64,000 nucleotides of DNA. Origin: Rosenbergiella gaditana (GTDB lineage: Bacteria > Pseudomonadota > Gammaproteobacteria > Enterobacterales > Enterobacteriaceae). The stretch covers positions 186,001-250,000 of the forward strand of contig NZ_JABBFR010000002.1 in NCBI RefSeq assembly GCF_018494065.1, written 5' to 3'. The notes under the pieces are model-generated. The model was not told the origin of the DNA, searched no databases, and worked only from the letters and a program-made list of their open reading frames with translations. Shown here piece after piece: positions 1 to 10,700 of this stretch. Numbering within the stretch: position 1 is the stretch's first letter; each line of letters begins with the position of its first letter. A program made the translations under genes and the position numbers.

Positions 1-51
1 AGATCCTGAGTGGTACTCTAAGGCGTTATAGAATACAAAGAGGATGTGCAG

Positions 52-723
52 ATGCGCGTTTTAGTGGTCGAAGATAATCCGTTATTACGGCACCATTTAT
101 CAGTACAGCTTCGCGAAATGGGCCATCAAGTCGATGCGGCAGAAGATGCCAACGAAGCAGACTATTTCTTGAATGAATATGCCCCAGATGTTGCCCTCGT
201 TGATCTCGGCCTCCCTGACGAAGACGGTATGGGCCTCATCCAGCGCTGGCGCGCGCAAGAAATCAAACAACCTATATTAGTGCTCACCGCACGTGAAGGC
301 TGGCAATCGAAAGTGGCTGCGCTACAAGCCGGTGCCGATGATTACGTGACAAAACCTTTCCATATCGAAGAAGTTGCCGCACGACTGCAAGCCTTATTAC
401 GCCGCACTGCTGGCCACGCTTCACAAGTGATCCACTATGCGCCCTTCCTTATTGATCTCTCAAGGAAAGAGCTGACGATTGACCAACACGCCATCAAACT
501 CACTACCTTCGAGTATACCATCGTCGAGACGCTGATCATTAACGCTGGCCGAGTGATCAGTAAAGAATCGTTGATGTTGCAGCTTTATCCCGATGCCGAT
601 CTGCGCGAAGGACACACGATTGATGTGCTGATGGGCCGCTTACGGAAAAAAATTCAACAACATTATCCTAATGAAGTGATCACCACCTTAAGAGGTCTGG
701 GATACCGTTTCGATGCCCCATAG
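52..723 (+). CDS. phoP: Response regulator PhoP
   Basis: This is the OmpR-family DNA-binding response regulator of the PhoPQ system, which senses low Mg2+, acid and cationic peptides. The 223-residue length equals E. coli PhoP, and both ends align. The receiver domain (about 1-120) shows the DLGLPDEDG segment with the phosphoacceptor Asp, the LTARE Thr and the YVTKPF Lys. The winged-helix domain (about 125-223) contains the [20 protein letters not shown] segment and ends in GLGYRF. A GTG six bases upstream is in frame, but AGAGG at 39-43 is correctly spaced for the ATG at 52. The stop overlaps phoQ by 11 bases, so the two genes are translationally linked. Most of the promoter lies outside the window. 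Confidence 0.97.
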   Translation: MRVLVVEDNPLLRHHLSVQLREMGHQVDAAEDANEADYFLNEYAPDVALVDLGLPDEDGMGLIQRWRAQEIKQPILVLTAREGWQSKVAALQAGADDYVTKPFHIEEVAARLQALLRRTAGHASQVIHYAPFLIDLSRKELTIDQHAIKLTTFEYTIVETLIINAGRVISKESLMLQLYPDADLREGHTIDVLMGRLRKKIQQHYPNEVITTLRGLGYRFDAP

Positions 724-2179
724 CACCATGGCTTCACCACGGCGCAAAAAGTTTACGATTTCGCCTCTCTCGTTACGAGGCCGCTTTTTACTCGCAGCCT
801 CGGCGCTGATTCTGATCATCTCACTCTGTTACGGTGTGGTGGCAGTAGTGGGCTATGTAATCAGTTTCGATAAAAATACCTATCAAGTAATGCGTGGGGA
901 AAGTAACCTTTTCTTCACCCTCGCCCAGTGGCGTGATAATAAAATCGTCATTGATCGCCCCGATAACTTAAAGCTTAACTTCCCGACGCTTGTCTATATC
1001 TATGATGAACATGGGCGTTTACTGTGGCAGTTACGTGATGTCCCTGAAATACGACGCAGCATCTCAAAAAGCTGGCTACAGACGAATAATTTCTACGAAA
1101 TCGATGCCAGTAATAAGGTCAGTATTGCGGCAATCGGTAATAACCGTAAAGCACAGCAAAAAATTGCCGAACTGGGTAGTGATGACACCTTCACTCACTC
1201 GGTCGCCGTGAGCCGTTACGATGCCACCGCGACCCTACCGGCCCTGACCATTGTCGTCATTGACTCGATTCCTCAAGAACTGCAACACAGCGAATTGGTC
1301 TGGTCGTGGTTTAACTATGTTTTAGCCGCCAACTTTTTATTGGTGATCCCATTACTCTGGCTTGCCGCCCGTTGGAGCCTTAAACCCATTGGCCAACTGT
1401 CGGCAGAGTTAAAAGCTTTAGAATCAGGACAACGTGAATCGTTGGGTGACTCGCCTCCACAAGAGCTGAAAGGCTTGGTCAGCAACCTAAATCTATTGTT
1501 AAAAAGCGAACGTAAACGCAGTAGCCGTTATCACACCACGCTTTCTGACCTCACTCACAGCCTCAAGACACCCTTGGCGGTGCTGCAAAGTACTCTGCGT
1601 TCACTACGTGGGGCGAAGCCGATACAAATCGAAGAAGCTGAGCCTTTAATGCTCGAACAAATTAGTCGTATATCCCAACAGGTGGGTTACTACCTACACC
1701 GCGCCAGTTTACAAGCTGAAAATAATCTGCTGAATCGAGAGATACACGCTGTCGCCCCACTGATTGATGGACTTTGCTCCGCGCTAAATAAGGTTTATCA
1801 AAATAAAGGGGTCGATATTACCGTTGATCTTTCGCCGGAACTGACCTTCACCGGTAATCGTGACGACCTGATCGAGGTAATGGGTAATGTCCTCGATAAT
1901 GCCTGTAAATACTGCTTAGAGTTTATCCATATCAGTGCGATTCAAAATGACACCACACTAACATTGTTTATCGATGATGACGGTCCCGGTATTCCTGCTA
2001 CGCGGCGTGAGATGATTTTCCAGCGAGGGCATCGTGTCGATACGCTTCGCCCGGGTCAAGGCATTGGTCTCTCTTTAGCTCGTGAAATTGTCGATAACTA
2101 CGCGGGTGAAATACGCGTATCACGCAGCCATTGGGGAGGCGCGCGCATGGAGATCGTTTTTGCCAATCAGATGATTTGA
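713..2179 (+). CDS. phoQ: Sensor histidine kinase PhoQ
   Basis: This is the inner-membrane sensor kinase partner of PhoP, 488 residues against 486 in E. coli. Transmembrane segments lie at about 27-48 and 196-218 and flank a periplasmic PAS-like sensor. A HAMP region follows, then the phosphoacceptor His282 in THSLKTPL and an ATPase domain with the N box ([10 protein letters not shown]), DDDGPGIP and a glycine-rich box (GQGIGLSLA). The start overlaps phoP; a second in-frame ATG lies at 728 (residue 6), and the N-terminus is poorly conserved either way. Oddity: the acidic membrane-facing patch that is EDDDDAE in E. coli is replaced by the shorter GSDDTF at about 155-160, so divalent-cation sensing may differ. 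Confidence 0.96.
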   Translation: MPHSTMASPRRKKFTISPLSLRGRFLLAASALILIISLCYGVVAVVGYVISFDKNTYQVMRGESNLFFTLAQWRDNKIVIDRPDNLKLNFPTLVYIYDEHGRLLWQLRDVPEIRRSISKSWLQTNNFYEIDASNKVSIAAIGNNRKAQQKIAELGSDDTFTHSVAVSRYDATATLPALTIVVIDSIPQELQHSELVWSWFNYVLAANFLLVIPLLWLAARWSLKPIGQLSAELKALESGQRESLGDSPPQELKGLVSNLNLLLKSERKRSSRYHTTLSDLTHSLKTPLAVLQSTLRSLRGAKPIQIEEAEPLMLEQISRISQQVGYYLHRASLQAENNLLNREIHAVAPLIDGLCSALNKVYQNKGVDITVDLSPELTFTGNRDDLIEVMGNVLDNACKYCLEFIHISAIQNDTTLTLFIDDDGPGIPATRREMIFQRGHRVDTLRPGQGIGLSLAREIVDNYAGEIRVSRSHWGGARMEIVFANQMI

Positions 2180-2206
2180 TTTCCTGTCTCATTCTCCGTG
2201 CCACAC

Positions 2207-2215
2207 TGATATACT
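2207..2215 (+). promoter_or_regulatory. Extended -10 promoter for roxA
   Basis: The short phoQ-roxA gap holds TG-A-TATACT, an extended -10 element matching five of six consensus positions. It lies 32 bases before the roxA start. No good -35 is visible, as is usual for extended -10 promoters. It would let roxA be transcribed independently of phoPQ. Confidence 0.5.
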
Positions 2216-2246
2216 CTCGCCAGTTTTCTCACTCTTTGAGGGTATT

Positions 2247-3377
2247 ATGTCTTTCGAACTCGCCATTGACTGGCCTACGTTTCTTGCAACCTATTGGCAG
2301 AAAAAACCAGTCGTCATCCGCCAAGCGTTCCGCGATTTTCAGGATCCCATCAGTCCCGACGAATTAGCTGGGTTGGCGATGGAAAACGAAGTGGATAGCC
2401 GATTAGTCAGTCAAACTGCCGCTGGCTGGCAAGTTGCCCACGGACCCTTTACCGATTTCGACCATCTTACTGAAAGTCATTGGTCATTGCTGGTTCAAGC
2501 CGTCGATCACTGGCATCCCGCAGCGGCGGAATTGATGCAGCCGTTCCGCGCCCTTTCTGATTGGCGCATGGATGACTTGATGATCTCGTTTTCAGTCCCC
2601 GATGGTGGCGTGGGTCCACATTTAGACCAATATGATGTGTTTATCATCCAAGGCGCGGGCCGGCGTCGTTGGCGAGTCGGTAATAATGATGTGGTGGCTC
2701 AGCATTCGCCCCACCCCGATTTACTGCAAGTGGCACCTTTTGACGCTATTATCGATGAAGTGCTAGAACCGGGTGATCTGGTTTATATTCCACCGGGGTT
2801 CCCGCATGAAGGTTATTCGTTAGAAAATTCACTTAACTATTCGGTCGGCTTTCGCGCGCCCTCGGGTAAAGAGCTACTCAGTGGTTTTGCAGATTATGTG
2901 CTCGCGCAAGAACTAGGCAGTCGTCGCTATCAAGATCCCACGTTGCGCTTGCGGGACAATGCTGCATTGGTATTACCCGATGAAGCAGACAGCTTACGCG
3001 AAATGATGACTGGGCTGCTGAATTCAGAGGATTTCACCCCTTGGTTAGGCGAATTTCTTTCGCAGTCTCGCCACGAACTGGATATCGCGCCTCCACAGCC
3101 CGCTTATCAAGAAGATGAAGTACGCGATGCCCTAGAGGAAGGTACACCGTTACAGCGTATTGGTGGATTAAAGGTGTTGCAGTTAGCATCACACACCTTT
3201 ATTAATGGCGAGCGTTTCAGTAGCCCCGATCCCCGCTTCTTAAGCGTGTTAGCGGGAACATCTGTCATTGAGGCAGCACAATTACACCCCCTCATTGAGG
3301 AGACTACTGTATTAACCCAGCTGACTGGATTGATTAATGCAGGCTATTGGCTTTTTGCCGAAGAAGAAGACGCGTAA
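2247..3377 (+). CDS. roxA: 50S ribosomal protein L16 arginine hydroxylase RoxA (YcfD)
   Basis: A 2-oxoglutarate/Fe(II)-dependent JmjC oxygenase that hydroxylates an arginine of ribosomal protein L16. At 376 residues it aligns throughout with E. coli RoxA (373). The Fe-binding HxD is visible in GGVGPHLDQYDVF, with the distal His in YIPPGFPHEGY. A C-terminal winged-helix-like region begins at about residue 270 and ends in NAGYWLFAEEE. GAGGG at 2238-2242 precedes the ATG. E. coli has the same phoP-phoQ-roxA order, with pepT and the pot genes further along; those are absent here before cobB. Confidence 0.95.
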   Translation: MSFELAIDWPTFLATYWQKKPVVIRQAFRDFQDPISPDELAGLAMENEVDSRLVSQTAAGWQVAHGPFTDFDHLTESHWSLLVQAVDHWHPAAAELMQPFRALSDWRMDDLMISFSVPDGGVGPHLDQYDVFIIQGAGRRRWRVGNNDVVAQHSPHPDLLQVAPFDAIIDEVLEPGDLVYIPPGFPHEGYSLENSLNYSVGFRAPSGKELLSGFADYVLAQELGSRRYQDPTLRLRDNAALVLPDEADSLREMMTGLLNSEDFTPWLGEFLSQSRHELDIAPPQPAYQEDEVRDALEEGTPLQRIGGLKVLQLASHTFINGERFSSPDPRFLSVLAGTSVIEAAQLHPLIEETTVLTQLTGLINAGYWLFAEEEDA

Positions 3378-3416
3378 ACGTCACAGGGCAGTCGAGATTG
3401 ACTGCCCTACTTTCCA

Positions 3417-4247
3417 CTAGCGCTGGCTCAGAAACATTTCCACCCAGGCGGGGAGTGTTTGCGAGGCTGGACCATAATGGCCTTCGATAAACTCTTCTTT
3501 TGACGCGGTGGGTTCAAGATTAAACTCAATGGTTTCCGCGCATTGAAGTTTCGCTTCATGGACAAACCCGGCAGCAGGATAGACTTGGCCGGAAGTCCCG
3601 ACTGCGATAAAAATATCGCACTCGGCAATCGCTTGATAAATTCCTTCCATCTGCAGCGGCATTTCACCAAACCATACTACATGGGGTCGCAACGGCGCAG
3701 GGAATTGACAACAGGTACAGCGATCGGTCGGTTGCAGATCATCAAGCCAAGTGATCACTTGTTGGCTTTGCGTGCAGCGTGCTTTGAGGAGCTCACCATG
3801 CATATGGATAACGTTTACACTGCTTGCTCGCTCATGCAGGTTATCAATATTCTGTGTGACAACCAGTAGATTATCACCCAATACAGTGCCCAATTTTGCT
3901 AACGCACGGTGTGCATTGTTAGGCAGTATATGTGCAGACTGCAGCTGGCGACGCCGTTCATTATAAAAGTCATGCACGCGTTGCGGATCACGGTGATACC
4001 CTTCTGGCGTCGCAATGTCTTCAATAGAGTGATTTTCCCATAAGCCATCCGCGGCACGGAACGTGGCGATACCCGATTCAGCTGAAATACCGGCCCCAGT
4101 TAATACCACGACTCTTGGCAACGGTTTTGTGACGAGTTTTGCTATGCGTGCATCTTCAAAATAAGATTGTCGAAAACGTTGGCGCATTTTTCGCTTGTTC
4201 TTTTTAAAACGGGCGACGCGAATGCGACGACGATTACTAGTACGCAT
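3417..4247 (-). CDS. cobB: NAD-dependent protein deacylase CobB (sirtuin)
   Basis: A class III sirtuin that removes acetyl and succinyl groups from lysines using NAD+. Visible motifs are [10 protein letters not shown] with TFR (NAD binding), TQNIDNLHE, the catalytic His in VIHMHGE, a four-Cys zinc site (one Cys after LLKAR and a CTCCQF group) and [12 protein letters not shown]. The basic N-terminus ([19 protein letters not shown]) corresponds to the long CobB form of E. coli. The reading frame extends 17 codons upstream, but AGGAG five bases before the ATG at 4245-4247 fixes the start, giving 276 residues. It follows lolE by 59 bases. In E. coli nagK lies between them. Confidence 0.94.
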   Translation of the reverse strand: MRTSNRRRIRVARFKKNKRKMRQRFRQSYFEDARIAKLVTKPLPRVVVLTGAGISAESGIATFRAADGLWENHSIEDIATPEGYHRDPQRVHDFYNERRRQLQSAHILPNNAHRALAKLGTVLGDNLLVVTQNIDNLHERASSVNVIHMHGELLKARCTQSQQVITWLDDLQPTDRCTCCQFPAPLRPHVVWFGEMPLQMEGIYQAIAECDIFIAVGTSGQVYPAAGFVHEAKLQCAETIEFNLEPTASKEEFIEGHYGPASQTLPAWVEMFLSQR

Positions 4248-4306
4248 GAGAACTCCTGCAGAACACGTTAAACATTGTGCTCGCCTTACCGCGAGCACAT
4301 CATAAA

Positions 4307-5551
4307 TTATTGCCCGCTCAATACTCGTGCAGGATCAATACGGCTTGCTCGACGAGCCGGATACCAACTGGCCAGCAAACTCAAGACTAGTGCACAGAAT
4401 AGAACGATAATCACGTCACTCCAGTGCAACACTGAGGGAAGAAAGTCGATAAAGTAGATATCACCAGAAAGTAAATGATGCCCGGTCAACGATTCAATTC
4501 CCTTAATTACGCGCGTCAGATTCAACGCACCGAGAACGCCAAGCACCACACCAATCAGGCTCCCGGTAATTCCCGCCAATAATCCGTACCAAATAAATAT
4601 GGCACGAATAAGGCGATCTTTCGCGCCTAAAGTACGAAGTACCGCAATATCACTGCTTTTATCCTTTACCGCCATCACTAAAGTCGACACAATATTAAAG
4701 CAGGCAACGCCAATCACTAAGATCATCGCTAAGTACATAATTGCCCGTATCATTTGGATATCACGATACATATATCCAAAATCTGTGGTCCAGTTGCGAA
4801 TATAGACATAACCATGGGTGGCTTCACCGGCAGCCCGGACAATAGCAGGTGCCTGAAACGGATCACGCATTTTTAAGGCAATACCCGTGACCGAGTTGTT
4901 CATATCTAAATAATGCTGAGCATCCGCTAGCGGTACTAAGGCGAGACTATGATCGAGCATACCGCTCAACTGCAAGATACCGCTAACTTGTAGACGAAGA
5001 CGTTTAGGCTGCAATAGTTTGTTTTGCTGATCGTTATTGGGGATGAGTACCGTCAGCCAATCACCGGTTTTTAAGCCCAGACTCTTCGCGATACCGCCGC
5101 CAATAATAATCTGTTGCTTCCCTGCCTGAAACTCGGACCATGCATTATTTTGTACAAATTGTGGCAAGCTACTCAACCGAGTCTCTTGCTGGGGATCGAC
5201 CCCTTTAACTTGGATGGCTTGTAATTTTTGTGCGCTTTCGATTAACCCCGTAAAAGTAATGAAAGGGGCCGCAGCCGCCACGCCCTTCACCTGCTCAATC
5301 GGCCCCAGCAATGACTGCCACTGTTGAAAAGGTTGATGAACGGGAATAATCTCGCCATGCGGCACCACATCCAGAATCCGCTTATTTAGCTCGCGTTCAA
5401 AGCCATTCATCGCACTTAAGCCGATAATCAGCACTGCGACACCTAAGGCAATACCGGCCGTTGAGAGCACGGAGATCAAGGAGACCATACCTCCCCGACG
5501 ACGTCCTCGACTGAAGCGTAATGCCAATAAGAAAGAGAGAGAGCCTCGCAT
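4307..5551 (-). CDS. lolE: Lipoprotein-releasing ABC transporter permease LolE
   Basis: An inner-membrane subunit of the LolCDE complex, which extracts outer-membrane lipoproteins and hands them to LolA. The 414-residue length matches the family. It has an N-terminal transmembrane helix (about 20-50), a large periplasmic domain (about 50-270) and a C-terminal FtsX-type domain with three hydrophobic segments (about 275-410), including the conserved [12 protein letters not shown]. Its ATG overlaps the lolD stop by one base (TAATG), consistent with translational coupling in a lolC-lolD-lolE(-cobB) operon. Confidence 0.96.
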   Translation of the reverse strand: MRGSLSFLLALRFSRGRRRGGMVSLISVLSTAGIALGVAVLIIGLSAMNGFERELNKRILDVVPHGEIIPVHQPFQQWQSLLGPIEQVKGVAAAAPFITFTGLIESAQKLQAIQVKGVDPQQETRLSSLPQFVQNNAWSEFQAGKQQIIIGGGIAKSLGLKTGDWLTVLIPNNDQQNKLLQPKRLRLQVSGILQLSGMLDHSLALVPLADAQHYLDMNNSVTGIALKMRDPFQAPAIVRAAGEATHGYVYIRNWTTDFGYMYRDIQMIRAIMYLAMILVIGVACFNIVSTLVMAVKDKSSDIAVLRTLGAKDRLIRAIFIWYGLLAGITGSLIGVVLGVLGALNLTRVIKGIESLTGHHLLSGDIYFIDFLPSVLHWSDVIIVLFCALVLSLLASWYPARRASRIDPARVLSGQ

Positions 5552-6255
5552 TAACTCACCCCTTGTATGACCGGCTGAGCATATAACACCCCATCGCGCA
5601 TTTCCATCTGACGGTCTAAACGCTTCGCTAATGCTAAGTCATGGGTTACCACCAAAAAGGCAGTACCCTGGCTCTGGTTTAATTCGCCCAGTAGCGCAAA
5701 AATCGCATCGGCATTGCGTGCATCGAGATTACCGGTCGGCTCATCTGCCATCACCAAACTCGGTTTGTTCACTAATGCCCGTGCAATCGCCACACGTTGG
5801 CGTTCACCGCCAGACAACTCGGAGGGACGATGCTTACCGCGTGGGCTCAGTCCCACCGCTTTTAGCATCTCGTCAGCGCGATGAGACGCTTCTTGGGCAG
5901 AACAACCACCGATCAACAGCGGCATCGCCACATTTTCTAATGCAGTGAAGTCCGGCAGTAAATGGTGGAATTGGTAGATAAACCCGAGCTGTTGGTTACG
6001 TAAATCGGCCTTAGCCGAGGCGCTCATCGTATTTAAGGATTTCCCCTGAAAGGAGACTTCACCCGAGGTCGGTTGGTCTAAGCCGCCGAGGAGGTGGAGT
6101 AGCGTACTTTTACCAGAACCCGAGCTGCCAATAATCGAGACAAGCTCCCGTTCAGCAATGCTAAAACTGACCTGCTTCAATACTTCAGTACTGACTGCGC
6201 CTTCACGATACGTTTTGCATAACTCTGTACACTGCAATAAAGGGGATTTATTCAT
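5551..6255 (-). CDS. lolD: Lipoprotein-releasing ABC transporter ATPase LolD
   Basis: The ATP-binding subunit of LolCDE. At 234 residues it has Walker [10 protein letters not shown], the Q loop in [18 protein letters not shown] (the LolD-type motif), the signature LSGGERQR, Walker [13 protein letters not shown] and the switch His in VVTHD. The reading frame continues 12 codons upstream, but alignment with E. coli (MNK...LLQC) puts the start at 6255. That start overlaps the end of lolC by eight bases, within TTATGAATAA. Confidence 0.97.
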   Translation of the reverse strand: MNKSPLLQCTELCKTYREGAVSTEVLKQVSFSIAERELVSIIGSSGSGKSTLLHLLGGLDQPTSGEVSFQGKSLNTMSASAKADLRNQQLGFIYQFHHLLPDFTALENVAMPLLIGGCSAQEASHRADEMLKAVGLSPRGKHRPSELSGGERQRVAIARALVNKPSLVMADEPTGNLDARNADAIFALLGELNQSQGTAFLVVTHDLALAKRLDRQMEMRDGVLYAQPVIQGVS

Positions 6256-7447
6256 AACGTAAGGCCTCAGCGGGTTGTACAGTGGCAGCACGCCACGATG
6301 GATAGAGAGTTGCCAATAAGGCCAAGATCATCGCACTCAGGGTGATTAATACCACTTGACCAACGTGAATATCGACCGGAAGTGCAGCACCATCTAATAA
6401 TAAGCCGATGACAGGTAATAAATGATTTAATTGGCTGGCCAACAGACAGCCGAATAGTGCGCCGCATAATGAACCGATAATGCCGGCGCTAGCGCCTTGC
6501 ACCATAAAGACCGTCATTATTTGTCGGCGAGTCAGACCTTGAGTCTGCAGTATCGCCACTTCCCCCTGCTTCTCCATAATCAAGAGGCCAAGCGACGTGA
6601 TGATATTGAACGCTGCGACGGCCACAATAAGGCTCAGTAACAGACCCATCATATTTTTTTCCATTCTTACTGCTTGGAAGAGATCGCCTTTACGCTCACG
6701 CCAATCTTTCCAGACTGATTTCTCAGGTAGCGCATGCTGATCTATCTCATCCACCGCCAAAGGATGATCAAGCCATAAACGCCATCCGGTTATCTGCCCC
6801 GCAGGGTACAGCATTACTCGGGAGGCATCTTGCTGATTGACGAGAATTTGATAACTGTCGACTTCACTGTTGGCGGCATAGATACCGGCCACTGTAAATA
6901 ATCGTTGGCTCGGCATCCGTCCCATCGGCGTGAATTGACTCACCGACGGCACCATCAGGCGCAGTTTATCGCCTAACTGAACACCAAGCTGATTGGCCAG
7001 TTGCGCACCTAAGATCACTTGATAGCTGCCAGGTGCCGGAATATGTGTAGGACCTTGTTCAATATAGGGCAGCAGCGGGTCTTGCTCTCCCGGTGCGAGT
7101 CCTAGCATTACCCCAACCGAAACATTATGAGCACTTTGTAAAACAACTTCAGCAGTGGTTAACGGCGCCACACGCTTGACGCCAGCGAGCTTCAGGGAGG
7201 AGGCAGGGAATTGTTGCGGATCAAGATGCCCAGCAGGTTGCGACACCACCGCTTGTGGCATCAAGCCCAAAATATTGCCTTCTAGCTCACGTTCGAAGCC
7301 ATTCATCACCGAGAGTACCGTGACCAATGCCAGCACCCCTAAGGTAATCCCAATCGCGGAGAGCCAAGAGATAAACCGCCCGAATCGATCAGTAGCACGG
7401 CCACGCATGTAACGTAGACCAATAAATAAAGCGACAGGTTGATACAT
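6248..7447 (-). CDS. lolC: Lipoprotein-releasing ABC transporter permease LolC
   Basis: The permease subunit that recruits LolA. It begins [18 protein letters not shown] like E. coli LolC and has the same 399 residues. A transmembrane helix lies at about 22-45, a periplasmic domain at about 50-260, and three C-terminal helices belong to the FtsX-like domain. An upstream in-frame ATG at 7456 would add three residues; the conserved MYQPV start is preferred. It is the first gene of lolCDE. Its upstream region is shared with divergent mfd. Confidence 0.95.
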   Translation of the reverse strand: MYQPVALFIGLRYMRGRATDRFGRFISWLSAIGITLGVLALVTVLSVMNGFERELEGNILGLMPQAVVSQPAGHLDPQQFPASSLKLAGVKRVAPLTTAEVVLQSAHNVSVGVMLGLAPGEQDPLLPYIEQGPTHIPAPGSYQVILGAQLANQLGVQLGDKLRLMVPSVSQFTPMGRMPSQRLFTVAGIYAANSEVDSYQILVNQQDASRVMLYPAGQITGWRLWLDHPLAVDEIDQHALPEKSVWKDWRERKGDLFQAVRMEKNMMGLLLSLIVAVAAFNIITSLGLLIMEKQGEVAILQTQGLTRRQIMTVFMVQGASAGIIGSLCGALFGCLLASQLNHLLPVIGLLLDGAALPVDIHVGQVVLITLSAMILALLATLYPSWRAATVQPAEALRYE

Positions 7448-7720
7448 GTAGTCCATCCCGGACGGTAAAAAAGGTTAACGGGAATGATAATGGAGGTGCC
7501 GCCTTTATGAAACCTTTACCGCAGTGATCATCAAGGTAAACACTCGGAAAAACGGTTAGTTGTATAAAAATAAGCCAAACGCATCGGTTTACCTGCGAAA
7601 GCGAATACCGCTTCGCAGTACAGAGTGCTACTTTAAAGATAGAGAAAAAGTGGATGAGTAATTTTCTGCAACTTACGACAGAAACGTTAATACATCATTA
7701 AAATGAGATAATGTAAGTTT
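7448..7720. other. Divergent lolC-mfd intergenic region with one hairpin
   Basis: This is 273 bases with no credible gene. E. coli has ldtC here. Both divergent promoters should lie in it. The clearest structure is an inverted repeat at 7593-7618: CTGCGAA pairs with TTCGCAG, with three further G-C pairs after one bulged A. There is no T-run on either side, so it does not look like a terminator. Confidence 0.5.
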
Positions 7721-10700
7721 ATGACGGATATCCAGCAATATTCACTGCCCAGCAAGGCAGGCGATGTACGGCAGTTAGGCGAATTAGTCGGCTCAGCTTT
7801 TGCGATTGAAGCAGCGCGTATCGCAGAGCAACATGACGGCCTGGTCGTGTTAATTGCCAGTGATATGCAAAATGCACTGCAGTTAACCAGCGAAATCGGT
7901 CAATTTACGTCTCTAAGCGTGAATACATTGCCTGATTGGGAGACGCTTCCCTACGATAGCTTTTCCCCTCACCAAGATATTATTTCGAGTCGTTTGTCGA
8001 TGCTCTATCAACTGCCACTGATGGAGAAAGGGCTGTTAATCCTGCCGGTTAACACCCTTATGCAGCGCGTCTGTCCGCACAGTTTTTTGCACAGCCATGC
8101 GTTAGTCATGCAGCGAGGGGATAAACTTTCCCGCGATACGCTGATCCGTCAACTTGACCAAGCGGGTTATCGCCATGTTGAACAGGTGATGGTGCACGGT
8201 GAATATGCGACCCGTGGCGCGTTGCTTGACCTGTTCCCGATGGGAAGCGAAGCGCCCTTTCGTCTTGATTTCCTTGATGATGAAATTGATAGCTTACGCT
8301 CTTTTGATGCCGATACGCAGCGTACTCTCAATGAAGTTGAGGCCATTAGCCTTCTGCCCGCTCATGAATTCCCCACTGATAAGCCGTCGATTGAACGCTT
8401 TCGTACACAATGGCGTGAGAAATTTGATGTGCTGCGTGAGTCCGAGCATCTTTATCAGCAAGTCTCACGCGGGACATTGCCTGCGGGGATAGAGTATTGG
8501 CAACCGCTGTTCTTTGATGAAGCGCTACCTCCCCTCTTTAGCTACTTCCCGGCACAGACTTTACTGGTGAATACTGGGGATTTGGCCGGCAGTAGTGAGC
8601 GTTTTTGGCAAGATACGGCTCATCGTTATGAAAATCGTCGCGTCGATCCGATGCGTCCCTTGGTCGAACCCAATGAACTTTGGTTAGCCCCTGATGCCCT
8701 GTATGCCGAGCTAAAACGCTGGCCGCGTATCCAATTGCTGTCGCAAGCGCTACCGAAGAAAGCCGCCAATACGAATCTTGGCTATCAGGTTCTGCCAGCA
8801 TTGCATCAACCGGATAATCAGCACCCACTGGAGCCACTTCGTCAGCTGCTCGATGCACACAGTAATCATCGCGTGATCTTCTCTGTCGAGAGTCAAGGCC
8901 GCCGCGAACGGTTACAAGAGATGCTGGCACGCATTAAGCTTAGACCCACTACAATCCCGGCGTTTACGGATGCACAGACGGCGGGGACTTACCTAATGCT
9001 GGGAGCTGCCGAGAAAGGCTTTATCGCCGAGCCGCAGCAGCTCATTTTTATCTGTGAAAACGATCTACTGGGCGAGCGTGTGGTACGCCGTCGTCAAGAT
9101 ACTCGTCGTGCCATCAATCCCGATGTACTGATTCGCAACTTGGCAGAACTGCATCCAGGCCAGCCAGTCGTTCACCTCGACCACGGTGTCGGACGCTATG
9201 TCGGCATGACAACCTTGGAGACCGGCGGTGTCACGGCTGAATATCTGGTTCTACATTACGCCAATGATGCAAAGCTTTATATTCCTATCTCTTCACTGCA
9301 TCTGATCAGCCGTTATGCCGGCGGAGCCGACGAGAATGCCCCACTGCATAAACTTGGCAGTGATGCTTGGAACCGTGCACGGCAGAAAGCAGCAGAGAAA
9401 GTGCGTGATGTCGCGGCAGAGCTGCTGGATATTTATGCGCAACGCGCGGCAAAAACCGGATTTGCCTTTAGCCAAAACCGTGAAAATTATCAACAGTTCT
9501 GCGCCTCGTTCCCCTATGATACCACCCCGGATCAGAAACAAGCCATCAGTGCGGTGATCAGCGATATGTGTCAACCGCTGGCCATGGACCGTTTAGTGTG
9601 CGGGGATGTCGGTTTTGGTAAGACCGAAGTGGCGATGCGTGCCGCGTTCCTCGCCGTCGAAAATAACAAGCAAGTTGCGGTGCTGGTGCCGACCACCTTA
9701 CTGGCGCAACAGCATTACGATAATTTCCGTGACCGCTTCGCCGACTGGCCGGTACGCGTCGAGATGTTATCTCGTTTTCGGAGCGCTAAAGAGCAGAGCA
9801 AAGTGCTACAAGAGGCAGCCGAAGGGAAAGTTGATATTCTGATCGGTACACATAAACTACTGATGAGTGATTTACAATGGTCTGACCTCGGACTATTGAT
9901 TGTCGATGAAGAACATCGCTTCGGTGTGCGCCATAAAGAACGTATCAAAGCGATGCGTGCAGATGTCGACATCCTCACCTTAACGGCTACCCCTATCCCG
10001 CGGACCTTAAATATGGCGATGAGCGGCATGCGCGATCTGTCGATTATTGCGACGCCTCCGGCCCGCCGACTGGCGGTAAAAACCTTTGTCCGTGAGTATG
10101 ATGCCTTAGTGGTACGCGAAGCTATCCTGCGGGAAGTGCTGCGGGGTGGGCAAGTTTATTACCTCTTTAACGATGTCGAAAATATCAATAAAGCGGCTGA
10201 AAAATTGGCCGAGCTAGTGCCGGAAGCCCGCATTGGTATCGGTCATGGACAGATGCGTGAGCGTGAACTGGAAAAAGTGATGAATGATTTCCATCATCAG
10301 CGCTTTAATGTGTTGGTCTGTACCACCATTATTGAGACAGGTATCGACATCCCAACCGCTAATACCATTATTATTGAGCGTGCCGACCACTTTGGTTTGG
10401 CACAGCTTCACCAGCTACGTGGGCGTGTCGGTCGCTCGCACCACCAAGCCTATGCGTGGTTATTGACGCCCCATCCGAAGGCAATGACGACAGATGCACG
10501 CAAACGCTTGGACGCTATTGCCTCGTTAGAAGATTTGGGTGCTGGGTTCGCTTTGGCGACCCATGACTTAGAAATTCGCGGGGCCGGTGAGCTGTTGGGT
10601 GATGATCAGAGTGGGCAGATGGAAACGCTCGGTTTTACCCTCTATATGGAACTGCTGGAGAATGCGGTGGAGTCATTGAAAGCTGGGAAAGAGCCGTCCT

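Noticed and set aside
1..51. PhoP box for autoregulation upstream of phoP
   Set aside because: No pair of GTTTA-like repeats is visible in these 51 bases, and the rest of the promoter is outside the window.
3543..3869. Plus-strand open frame of 108 codons opposite cobB
   Set aside because: The opposite strand carries all the sirtuin motifs, and the frame has no Shine-Dalgarno.
8538..8930. Minus-strand open frame of 130 codons inside mfd
   Set aside because: It lies wholly within the conserved mfd coding sequence, has no ribosome site and resembles no family; it is a shadow frame.
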